In this document: piece after piece, positions 44,752 to 53,551 of the stretch
How positions within the stretch are numbered: position 1 is the stretch's first letter
How the letters are laid out: every line of letters begins with the position of its first letter
NCBI GenBank assembly: GCA_031835245.1
Contig: JAVKOQ010000059.1
Location: 168,501-232,500, forward strand
Length of the DNA stretch: 64,000 nucleotides
Reading direction: 5' to 3'
Source of the DNA: Balamuthia mandrillaris
Lineage: Eukaryota > Discosea > Longamoebia > Balamuthiidae
Notes under the pieces: generated by a model
The model's database searches: none
What the model saw: only the letters and a program-made list of their open reading frames with translations
Told to the model about the DNA's origin: nothing
Position numbers and translations under genes: made by a program

Positions 44752-45783
44752 ACATGTATACAATGACGCAAATCTCTTTTTTTTTTTTCAAACTTTACGG
44801 CGCAAAGCGGCTTGGATAGGATCAGCTTAACACTTGCATGCCGACAGAAGACACAATGGGTCCTATGGAAGAAGCGCAAACGCTTGTATACACGTGGAAA
44901 AAGAAGTCACACGAAAAAGCGATTTCAGAAAATATGCAAGGCTCATTCTCTTCATCCATGCTTGGTGCTCGACAAGAATTCCATTTGCACCAACCAGCCT
45001 TGGAATGTTCACAATCCAGATTTCACCGACAGATCTTCCATGCGGAAGGTAATTACCAACGTGCCACCAGCGGCCTTGCTGTCAGGAACGAGAAACGCCG
45101 AGTCGAAGCCACACCACGTATTGTCGTAGCCAACGAACTTTGGATGGATCATGCCGACAAACTTTGCATGCGCCGCCATCAGGATGGAGTTCGCAGGTTG
45201 CTGTGGAGGGCGTAAGATTGAATGACTACCAAACGCCCTGCCTGTTGAATCATTGTGGTAAGGAAGGGAAACAAAACAAGAAAAAAGAGATATGTCCAAA
45301 CGAACCCAAGAAAACCAGCTCAGTTGCAATGTCTGCACCGAATCGTACTGGTCTTCCGTATTAGCAGGAAGTGGACACTTGAATGCACAATTGTTGGTAT
45401 CGCCCAGGTTTTCCAATGGCGGTTTGCAATGAGACGGACTTGGATGGCCAGCGCTTCGATCAAACAACTTAAGCAGTACCATATTTTTCGCATCTGGAGC
45501 GACAATTTTGAATTTGGCTTGGGTACAGCTTTCCGCCTACACCTGTGATGGTTGCGCAAGGCCTCAAAAACGTCGTCATTTGCGTTTTGTCATTTCATGT
45601 AACACCATTAATGGTGTAATGAATGAACATTTCCAAGAAGGAGGCGGCTACGGGTCACGACATTTCCACCCGCAAGGCACGAAGATCATTCGCACGAGGC
45701 TGAGAAAAACAACCATACAGACATAAAACTCTCACAAATAAAACAAAAGGCAGGCCTGCTTGGAGAGAGTTTCTGTCTCACAA
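44752..45783. other. Intergenic region with a doubtful minus-strand gene
   Basis: Over 1 kb without a convincing gene. A minus-strand frame at 45482-45009 (157 codons) contains Cys-rich and Asp-rich stretches such as NNCAFKCPLPANTEDQYD. GT/AG pairs could extend it to about 44827, but no family is recognised and no start is clear. A perfect 16-nt palindrome ACACCATTAATGGTGT lies at 45602-45617. The plus strand has a competing frame at 44838-45215. Confidence 0.4.
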
Positions 45784-47584
45784 ATGGCAGCAACAAGAAC
45801 TACAACGGCCTCATCGCAACAGCAAAGGCGTGCGCCACACGTCGATGAGCTCCCTGCAGAGGTTCAGCGCCTGGTGGCCAACTTGCTGGAACCGCAGGAC
45901 AAGCTCCGCTTGCGGCAGGCCAGCCGCCGTTGGTTGGAGTTGGTGCACTCCTCCAGTCCTGCTCTGCGTAGAAGCATTCGCGTGGCCGCCCTGAAAGGAG
46001 TTTCTAGGGCGCTTCGCCAGGACTCTCTCTTTTGTTGCGGTGGCGCTACGGAGCTTTCTCATCCCCTTCGTTTGTCCTTCCAGAAGAGTGTGGCAAGGAC
46101 GACAACAAACGAAGGAGAAGGCGAGGAGCTCGTTTCAGGGTTTTTGTCCTTTCCGCTGGTGAAGGCTGAAGGGACGAGACGTGGAAGCGTGGAGGAGCTA
46201 GAAGGAGAGGCGCTGGCGGGCCTGATAAAGTGTTGTTCGGCGGCCACGTTCGGCAAGGGCAGCAAAGAGGTGTTGGACCCGAGCTATCGGCGTGCGTTGC
46301 AGCTCTCACCCGACCATTTCCTCACCAACTTTGTCCCTTCTGAAAATGACATTCTCGACAAGGTTCCACCTTTCACTTGTTCTTCTTCTTATTCTCCTTG
46401 TTCTTCTTGTTCTTCTTTCTTCTTTTTTTTCTTCTTCTTCTACTTCTTCTTTCTTCTCTTCTTTGCTCATCTCTTTCACGAACACCAACACAAAGATAGA
46501 GAGAATACTGGCGCCAAACAGCTGGAAGGTTCGAGCAGAGCTGTACAAGCTGAACGTCTATCCTGAGGGCGGACACTTCAAAGCCCACGTGGACACACCG
46601 CGCGGGGACGGCATGTTCGGCTCGTTGGTGGTCTGCCTGCCGACATGCTTCCAAGGAGGGGAGCTGGTGGTGAGACAGGCGCCATCGGAGGTGGTCTTCG
46701 ACTTGGCCTCCACGACCAAAGTGAGCAGCGCAGCGGGAGAACAGCTTGCGGGAGATGATGGCGACCCTAGTCAGTTGAACGAGCCAGAAGGCGAGGCAAA
46801 GCGACCACAGCCCAAGGAAGCACATCCTGAGCGCTGCTCGGTGAAGTGGGCGGCGTTTTATGCGGACTGTGAGCATGAAATCCTTCCCGTCACGGCAGGG
46901 CACCGCATCACCCTCACCTACAACCTTTACAGCGAACGTGCCCAGCACTTGCATGAGCACAAGAAGGAGAAGGAGGAGGAGGAGGAGGAGGAAGAGGAGG
47001 AGGAAAGAGATGAAGAGGAGGAGGAAAAAGATGAAGAGGAGGAAGAAAAGAAGTACAAAACGACAGCAGAGAAAAAAGCAGAACCCAAGAACCCAAGAGA
47101 GCCCGAATGCAAGCAGCACAAAACGGCAGCAGAGAAAAAAGCAGAACCCAAGAGTTCAAGAGCCCCGAACGCAAGCAGCACAAAACGGCAGCAGAGAAAA
47201 AAGCAGAACCCAAGAACCCAAGAGAGCCCGAATGCAAGCAGCACAAAACGGCAGCAGAGAAAAAAGCAGAACCTAGGAACCCAAGAGAACCCAACGCAAG
47301 CAGCACAAAACGGCAGCAGAGAAAAAAGCAGAACCCAAGAACCCAAGAGAGCCCGAATGCAAGCAGCACAAAACGGCAGCAGAGAAAAAAGCAGAACCCA
47401 GGAACCCAAGAGAACCCCAACGCAAGCAGCACAAAACGGCAGCAGAGAAAAAAGCAGAACCCAAGAGTTCAAGAGAGCCCGAACGCAAGCAGCACAAAAC
47501 GGCAGCAGAGAAAAAAGCAGAACCCAAGAACCCAAGAGAGCCCGAATGCAAGCAGCACAAAACGGCAGCAGAGAAAAAAGTTGA
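45784..47584 (+). pseudogene. F-box plus 2-oxoglutarate/Fe(II) oxygenase, frame broken in minisatellite
   Basis: Exons 45784-46362 and 46496 onward. The F-box-like start is DELPAEVQRLVANLLEPQDKLRL. The oxygenase core follows: LYKLNVYPEGGHFKAHVD, with the iron-binding H-x-D at residues 224-226, then GGELVVR. CSVKWAAFYADCEHEI supplies the distal His, and GHRITLTYNLY the 2-oxoglutarate-binding Arg. A poly-Glu stretch and a 63-bp minisatellite (47055-47600) follow. Two repeat units are one base short, so this frame stops at 47584, while a conserved-looking 300-residue C-terminal region continues in another frame from about 47600 to 48512. Either the gene is damaged, the assembly is wrong in the repeat, or the array is spliced out. 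Family members hydroxylate proteins; the substrate here is unknown. Confidence 0.75.
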
Positions 47585-47600
47585 GCCCAAGAGTCCAAGA
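47055..47600. repeat. 63-bp coding minisatellite, about 8.5 copies
   Basis: Start-to-start distances of the repeated ACAAAACG word (47055, 47118, 47180, 47243, 47305, 47368, 47431, 47494, 47557) are 63, 62, 63, 62, 63, 63, 63, 63. A 63-bp unit codes for 21 residues such as KTAAEKKAEPKNPREPECKQ. The two 62-bp units shift the frame. Confidence 0.95.
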
Positions 47601-48512
47601 GAGCCCGAATGCAAGAAGAGAGGTCTTGACGAGGAGTCGCCTGGGGAGAAGGAAGAGGCAGGCTGGAGCTCAAAGAAAGAGCAAATGCCCAAGAGCAAGA
47701 CGAGGAAAACGGAAGGCGAGTTCCCACAAGCGAGTAGGACCCGTGGCAGCCCATCCACGATCCCCACCAAGCGCGTGTTGGACATGGACATGGTGAGGAA
47801 GCACCTCGCGGCCATCCTTGCGGACCCGGACTGCTTTCCCGAGGGTGTCACTCTGGCCTTCCACTGCCAGCACAGCTATTCGACGGAGCAGTTCTCCCAA
47901 GCCCCCACGCTCTCCGCGTTGCTCAAAGGCTTTGACGCGCTGGTGCAGGAGGCTGCCACTAGCCTCGGCTTGGAGACCTCCCTCCGCTGCTTCTTTGCTC
48001 TGGATCTCTGCTCATCGGTGCCATCAGAACTCAGCCCAAAGGCCTTGCTGGTGTTCGAACGCTTTCCGAGGAAGATAGAGATCACGAACGAATGCGTTGG
48101 CGAAGGGGAGTACGACAATGAACTCGAGTACATCTGCGCCAAGTTCAAGCCGAAGCTTCTCGTGGAAGCCTTCCCACCGTTGGACCCTTTGTTGCAGCAA
48201 CGCAAAAGAGAGGCAGAGCTCATCAAACAGCTAATGGGTCCCACATGGGGGGAAACAGAGGAGGAAGCGCGCCAGGAGGTGCAAGGGATAGTCGAAGAAG
48301 AGGGAAGCGAGAGGGCGAAACTTGAGAGGGATCTGCCGAAACAGCTCGTGCAGTGGTGCACCGACCAGCCGCAACTGGCCAAAGACTTAGTTGTGGCGGT
48401 AACGGCGGCGTATGGCAACGAGCCTTCCACCGAGTGCTTTTACGCCTCGGCCATGCTCTTCGTGGAAATTCCTCCTCCCTCCTTCCCAACAGCAGGAGAA
48501 ACCGAACCATGA
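47600..48512 (+). CDS. C-terminal region of the F-box/oxygenase gene, out of frame
   Basis: Open from within the last repeats (KVEPKSPREPEC ...) to the stop at 48512. It has no start of its own except an internal ATG at 47685. The content is clearly coding-like: VLDMDMVRKHLAAILADPDCFPEG, HCQHSYSTEQF, SALLKGFDALVQEA and an acidic end. Large 2-oxoglutarate oxygenase proteins of protists and fungi often carry a similar region after the catalytic core, so this is most likely the same protein interrupted by the repeat-length change. A separate gene starting at 47685 is possible but less likely. Confidence 0.6.
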
Positions 48513-48658
48513 TGCTCTGAAGAGAACGAGAGAAAGAAAGAAAGGAGAGAGAAAGGAGACAGAAAGCAGAGAGAGCAGAGATGATGGCAGGGAGAATAAC
48601 AAAGGAAAAACCTTATTTTTGCGTTTGTAATATTAAAACGAAGAATATAACCGTCTTT

Positions 48659-48865
48659 CTAGACAATGCGTTCAAGCTCTTTGGCGTAGGCGAGGGTCTG
48701 GCCGATTACATTGATGGAGGGGATCTGAGGCAACTCCTCCTTTTTCTTTTGAAGATTAATCGTATCGCCCACTACCTCCCATCCTCTCTGCGTGTTGTTT
48801 TTTTAACACAGTGGAAACGAATGAGAAAGTCTTCTCGACAAGAAAGCCACTGCAAAAGAGAGAGC

Positions 48866-48901
<36 letters not shown>

Positions 48902-49057
48902 CGAACCTCAGTAGCATAAGAGAGGAGAGACTCGCTGTCCCTAAAGTGTAAAAGCTCTTGGGCTGCCTTTACTGAAAGAGATTCATATGCCTTTTCACTG
49001 CATTCTGCAATTTCATCTCTTTTATGACCATACAAATGAGCATTCAACCAAAAAAAC

Positions 49058-49101
<44 letters not shown>

Positions 49102-50031
49102 GAGAGCAGAGTGAGAGAGATAGTTAGTTACTTAAGTCTAGTCTCCAACAAGTACTCCATGAAGAAGGAATAAGTATCAGAGGGGACGTCTTTGGCCGCC
49201 TCAAAGACTTTGTTGTAGGAACCCTCCATAATGTACTGCTCTAACATGACAGGGTGTTTGATGTAGACATTCTCGTGTTGCTCTACTGGGATCAGCTCCA
49301 GCTCTGTATGAAAGTCAGAGATGCGATTCAGCGCCAACAGGCGAAGCAGGTTCAATCCCAAGATGGTGTATTGGAGAGGTGAAGGAGGAAGATCTTTGAA
49401 GCGGCTGATATGACAAAGAGGAAAAAGAACACAACAATGCGACTTTAGAAATAGAACGAGAAGGAAGAAGGAAGATGAAGATGAAGAACAACAGAAGAGA
49501 AAAGAGAGCAAACGAAAGAGGCAGAGAACGAAGCGAGAGAGGGAGAGCAGAGTAGGCGTATTACTTTGAGTCATAGTAAGTTTTGAGTTGAGCGAGATGG
49601 CGTTCAAACGAGGCAGGGTCCCGTTGCTTCACTGACAACAAGACCGCATGTTCCAATATTTCCCCTTTTTGATGGAAGGAGGAGGAAAAAAAGGTCAAAT
49701 CTTCAGCTGAACAAAAAAAAAATGGTGAAGTTTGTTATGCTTTGCCACGTACTTGAGATGAAGGCTTCTCTGAGAGCTTCTGGGGAGACATCTTTTCCAG
49801 GCAACAAGAACGTGAAGTTGGTCATCAAGATCTTTGTGTACGATTCAGATTAAGAGAGAGATTAAAAAGGCGTTCGAAAGCCACTGGCACGGAAAAAATA
49901 AAAAAAAAAAAACAAGCAAGTACTTTGAGATCCGTGAGCATCTGCGAGGCCTCCTCGAGGCTGGTGTTGCTGCTCTTCACCTCATCCCGAAAAGCGTTGA
50001 ATTTCTGGGTCACCTCACCGATCGAAGCCAT
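48659..50031 (-). CDS. PSMD8: 26S proteasome non-ATPase subunit 8 (PSMD8/Rpn12), 280 aa
   Basis: Six exons: 50031-49924, 49831-49753, 49706-49565, 49404-49132, 49018-48907, 48787-48659. It begins MASIGEVTQKFNAFRDEV and continues with HAVLLSVKQRDPASFERHLAQLK. ILGLNLLRLLALNRISDFHTELELI and YIMEGSYNKVFEAAKDVPSDTYSFF match Rpn12 closely, as do DEIAECSEKAYESL and the C-terminal PCI-like end GQTLAYAKELERIV. It belongs to the lid of the 19S regulatory particle. Length is as expected. CT tracts lie in two introns (GA on plus at 48868-48896 and 49060-49096). It is divergent from the GST gene, with 323 nt between the starts. Confidence 0.95.
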
Positions 50032-50354
50032 GGGGCTAATTTGTTTTTTTTTTGGTCGTTTGTCGGTTTTCTCTCTCTCTTCTCTCACCACCACTGCCTT
50101 CCTTTCTTTCTTCACTTCTTTTTTTTTTTTTTTGCTGACAACGAAAAAAACAAAAAAATGCGTGGACGAAGCTGCTCCATTTCTGCTTTGTTGCTTCAGT
50201 TTATCTGCACTTTTATTGCACCACAGTAGATGAGATGTTTCGAGACGACACGATCTTGTTTTGTTTTGTGGAAGTCGAAAAATTTCGGAGAAACGCATAA
50301 TTTTTCCAGGAATTCATTGAATTTGTCGACAACGAAGATCTAGCGTTACCCAAG
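50032..50354. other. Divergent promoter region between PSMD8 and the GST
   Basis: 323 nt with pyrimidine-rich and poly-T runs, and GAGACGACACGA at about 50242-50253, one mismatch from the recurrent GACGACA element. No gene is supported. Confidence 0.4.
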
Positions 50355-51102
50355 ATGAGGATGTCCGTCGGCACCAAGCCCACGCTCACGTACTTCAACT
50401 TTGCTGGCAGAGGTGAGGTTCCCCGCCTGATCTTGGAGCTGGCCGGTGCCGACTACGAGTGGGTGGGCCTGTCGTTCCATGGCTCCGAGGGCGGAGATTG
50501 GGGAGAGTACAAGAGCCAGCACGGCGAGGCCTTGGCCTTTGGCCAGGTGCCACGCTACCAGGACCCCGAAGCCGGGCTTGACCTCGTCCAAAGCAACGCT
50601 ATCACTCGCTGCCTTGCCCAAAAGCATGGCTTCAATGGTTCGGTTTTGTTGCTCTTCTTTTCTGTTTCACTCTCCTTTTTTTTTGTCATCTCCGTCAAAC
50701 TCCCAACAAAAAGGTGCAAACGAGACGGAAGCTGCTCTGATCGACCAGTTCAACGAAGGCATTGGCGAGTTTGGTTTATGCGGTGGCAAGGCTGTGTTCC
50801 CTCCACCAGGGGAGGACCCCTCCAAAGTTGCCGAGCTGCGTGGCAAGTTCCTCTCGGAGGACATGCCCAAATGGTTGGGCTTCTTCGAGCGGGCCCTCGC
50901 CAAGAACGGCACCGGCTACTTTGTTGGGGAGAACGTCTCCTACGCGGACCTTCAGCTGCTGGTAGTGTTGCACTTCTTGTTCCGGATGGAGGGCGTGCGT
51001 GAGGGCTTGGAGAACTTTCCGCGAGTGAAGGCCACCTACGAGAAGGTGGCCAACCTGCCCAAGGTCAAGGCGTACTACGACTCAAAGCCCTACAGCTTTT
51101 AA
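50355..51102 (+). CDS. Glutathione S-transferase, sigma/mu-like, 223 aa
   Basis: Exons 50355-50637 and 50714-51102. LTYFNFAGRGEVPRLILELAG carries the catalytic Tyr and the Arg typical of sigma, pi and mu classes. FGQVPRYQD with LVQSNAITRCLAQKH forms the glutathione-binding cis-Pro and Gln-Ser elements. The helical domain includes GTGYFVGENVSYADLQLLVVL and ends FPRVKATYEKVANLPKVKAYY. It should be a cytosolic soluble GST detoxifying electrophiles. A second in-frame ATG lies at 50361. It is unrelated in class to the LigE-like GST at 10.2-11.2 kb. Confidence 0.92.
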
Positions 51103-51104
51103 CC

Positions 51105-51183
51105 AAGAAGAAGAAGAAGAAGAAGAAGAAGAAGAAGAAGAAGAAGAAGAAGAAGAAGAAGAAGAAGAAGAAGAAGAAGAAGA
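51105..51183. repeat. (AAG)n tract after the GST stop
   Basis: About 26 AAG units immediately downstream of the stop codon, presumably in the 3' untranslated region. Confidence 0.95.
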
Positions 51184-51256
51184 ACAAGAAGAACAGCATA
51201 AATAATTATTATTAAAAATAAATTCTTTATTTGGGGACGAAAGGAAAAAGAAAAGA

Positions 51257-52270
51257 ATGAAAAGAAAGAGCGCACTTGGTCGGCACACCAGCGAAGAGAA
51301 TGAGGCGGAGGATCAACGGAGCTCCGAGAAGCATTGCATCACTTCGAAGCGTCGTCGCGGGTACGTGAGCAATGGAAACAAAGCAGACAAACAAAAAGAG
51401 ACCGAGGAATACCTAGACAGCGGAGAAGATGAGGAAGACTCTGACAATGAAGCAGAAGAGGAAAAACCGGAAGAAGAGGAGGAAGAGGAAGAGGAAGAGG
51501 AAGAGGAAGAGGAAGCGGAAGAAGAAGAAGAAGAAGAACAAGAGGAGGAGGAGAAAAAAGTATCCGCTAACTCCTCCTCACCTTATCCACCATGGATAGA
51601 ATATCCCAAAGGACAATGGGGCAGCGAGCCACCTCCTAAAGGCCGCAGCGCCACCGACAACCGCCCTCTTCTCGCCTTTCCCTCACGCGCCTCCTGGCGA
51701 GCGTGGCTCAGTGCCAATCATGTCACCGGCAGCAACGGCATATGGCTGGTCTACATGCGCAAGGGGAGCAACCTGCCCTCTGTCACATATAACGAAGCCG
51801 TGGAGGAGGCGCTTTGCTTTGGTTGGATCGACTCAACGTGGAACAGTTGGGACGCTCGACGAAGCGCCCAGCTGTTCACTCCAAGAAAGAAAGGCAGCGT
51901 CTGGTCCAAGCTCAACAAACAGCGGGTGGCCAAGTTGGAGGAGCAAGGCCTGCTTCAACCTGCCGGCTTGGAGAAGATCCAGCGAGCCAAGGAGGACGGT
52001 TCCTGGTCCCTTCTAGACTCTGCTGAGGCCTTGGAGATCCCTGAGGACCTCGCCGCAGCCTTTGAACGGCATGGAGGCAAAGGGCGGACCCATTTCGAGT
52101 CCTGGGCACCCTCCGCCAGGCGGAGCATCTTGGGATGGATCTCGCTGGCCAAGCGACCCCAAACCAGAGCCAAGAGGGTGGAGGAGACAGCGGCCGCTGC
52201 GGAGCAAGGCAAGAAAGCCCTCTCTTGGGCTGGTCCCAACAAGAAAGAAGAAGAATCCCAACCGTCGTAA
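51257..52270 (+). CDS. YdeI/OmdA-family protein with acidic N-terminal extension, 337 aa
   Basis: Intronless. Residues 1-40 are basic (TSKRRRG, a possible nuclear signal), then a long Glu run (about 70-100). From about residue 136 the domain matches bacterial YdeI/OmpD-associated proteins: SRASWRAWLSANHVTGSNGIWLVYMRKGS, VTYNEAVEEALCFGWIDSTW, RSAQLFTPRKKGSVWSKLNKQR and FESWAPSARRSILGWISLAKRP. In bacteria this family is about 190 aa, linked to antimicrobial-peptide or bacteriocin protection, with no known enzyme activity. The lack of introns next to intron-rich neighbours and the bacterial family suggest transfer, with the acidic extension added afterwards. Its role here is unknown. Confidence 0.88.
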   Translation: MKRKSALGRHTSEENEAEDQRSSEKHCITSKRRRGYVSNGNKADKQKETEEYLDSGEDEEDSDNEAEEEKPEEEEEEEEEEEEEEEAEEEEEEEQEEEEKKVSANSSSPYPPWIEYPKGQWGSEPPPKGRSATDNRPLLAFPSRASWRAWLSANHVTGSNGIWLVYMRKGSNLPSVTYNEAVEEALCFGWIDSTWNSWDARRSAQLFTPRKKGSVWSKLNKQRVAKLEEQGLLQPAGLEKIQRAKEDGSWSLLDSAEALEIPEDLAAAFERHGGKGRTHFESWAPSARRSILGWISLAKRPQTRAKRVEETAAAAEQGKKALSWAGPNKKEEESQPS

Positions 52271-52300
52271 CCTCATGCCGACACATAGTTCTTGAAAATT

Positions 52301-52325
52301 CATGTCGTCCTGTGATATGTCGACA
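52301..52325. promoter_or_regulatory. CATGTCGTC and TGTCGACA elements
   Basis: CATGTCGTC at 52301-52309 and ATATGTCGACACA at 52316-52328 (core 52318-52325), about 100-127 nt upstream of the ATG at 52428. They combine both variants of the motif seen elsewhere. Confidence 0.45.
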
Positions 52326-52427
52326 CATTTCTTTTTATATGAAAATGGGTGACGTCATCAAAGATAAACGCCTTTTCGTGCAGCAAAGATAAAACAAACA
52401 GAACAAACCACCAAATAGCTGTTTTCT

Positions 52428-53450
52428 ATGATGGGCGGCAAGCTGTCTTTGTGTTCGAGTCTCTTCATACTATGGTGCCTGGTTATGTGCCGCCGCGCAG
52501 CACACGCACAAGCAGAGAATCCATTGTGCAACGGCGACACTGGTGCGTGTTCTTTGTTGTCAGACGCTCATCAAGCTACGGTCATCAAAGACCAACACTC
52601 TAGGACAGCAGAAAGCGAGGACGCTTCTTCACTGCAAGCGGCTCAACTTCCAAACAAAGGGGAGGAAGAACAGCTTCGCAAAGACACAAGAGAGGAAGAG
52701 GAGCAGGAGAAAGGTATGGAGACAGGAACAGAGGAGCAAGAAGAGGAATTTGAGCTGAAGGTAGGCAAGGAGGAGCAAGAGCAAGAGCAAGAGCAAGAGC
52801 AAGAGCAAGAGCAAGAGCAAGAGCAAGAGCAAGAGCAAGAGCAAGAGCAAGAGCAAGAGCAAGAGCAAGAGCTTACTGATGCAGCAGAACAAGCCCAGCA
52901 AAACCAAGGAGAAAAAGAAGCAGGAGAAACAAAAGACAATGACGAGAAACTAGAAGACTACGAAGAGAAACAAGAAGTGGAAGAGGACGAAGAAGAGAAT
53001 GGAGGCACAATAACAATGGAAGACTTATTAGCCATCCAAGTGCAGGAACGAATGGTTACGGACGAAGAGTTTCGGCTCTACCAAGAGAAGAAGAGAGGGA
53101 AGAAGCTTAAGAAGAAGGAGGAGAAGAAACGCAAGCAACACAAGTTTGGAGAAGAATTGTTGGTGGAGGATGAGGAGGAGATGGAGCGAAGATTAGCCAA
53201 AGAACGACAGCAGCAAATTGAATTAGTGGAGCAGCGGATCAGAGAAATAGAAGAGAGGGCCAGAGAGGAGAGGATGTTTTTGTTCAACAACAAAAAGGAA
53301 GCGGAGAAAGAAAGAGGCGAGGAGGAAGATGCAACCTCCAAACCAAGAAAGAGAACCGTCAAGGAGCTCAAAAGAAGGAAACAAGTGTTGAAAGCGATGG
53401 AGAAAAGGAATCAACAAACTGCATCTGCTTCTTCTGCTGACTCAGACTAA
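52428..53450 (+). CDS. Secretory-pathway protein with Glu-Gln run and charged coiled coil, 340 aa
   Basis: Intronless. A signal peptide (residues 1-27: SLFILWCLVMCRRAAHA) is followed by two Cys in PLCNGDTGACSLL. An almost perfect Glu-Gln alternation covers about residues 115-147. A highly charged region follows (MEDLLAIQVQERMVTDEEFRLY, then KERQQQIELVEQRIREIEER) that should form a long coiled coil. The end is Lys/Arg-rich. No enzyme domain is seen. It may be a lumenal or secreted structural protein, but basic runs such as KKRGKKLKKKEEKKRKQHK would be unusual outside the cell. The Glu-Gln run comes from a hexanucleotide expansion (52773-52869). Confidence 0.75.
   Translation: MMGGKLSLCSSLFILWCLVMCRRAAHAQAENPLCNGDTGACSLLSDAHQATVIKDQHSRTAESEDASSLQAAQLPNKGEEEQLRKDTREEEEQEKGMETGTEEQEEEFELKVGKEEQEQEQEQEQEQEQEQEQEQEQEQEQEQEQEQELTDAAEQAQQNQGEKEAGETKDNDEKLEDYEEKQEVEEDEEENGGTITMEDLLAIQVQERMVTDEEFRLYQEKKRGKKLKKKEEKKRKQHKFGEELLVEDEEEMERRLAKERQQQIELVEQRIREIEERAREERMFLFNNKKEAEKERGEEEDATSKPRKRTVKELKRRKQVLKAMEKRNQQTASASSADSD
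52773..52869. repeat. GAGCAA hexanucleotide expansion
   Basis: About 16 tandem GAGCAA units in frame, coding for alternating Glu and Gln. Confidence 0.95.
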
Positions 53451-53551
53451 AATAAACCAATGATGAAACCAAAATGAGACATGTGAAAGGCTTGTGTTTG
53501 TTCCGCTTGTTAACAATAGACAGAAAAAGAAGAAAAACAAAAAAGAAAACC

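Noticed and set aside
45009-45482. 157-codon minus-strand ORF as a confident gene
   Set aside because: No recognisable domain, no clear start or consistent exon set, and a competing plus-strand frame.
47055-47600. CRISPR-like array
   Set aside because: The repeat is a contiguous 63-bp minisatellite without unique spacers, in frame with a eukaryotic protein.
47685-48512. Independent gene starting at 47685
   Set aside because: The same frame continues upstream into the minisatellite without a stop, so it is more likely the out-of-frame end of the F-box/oxygenase protein.
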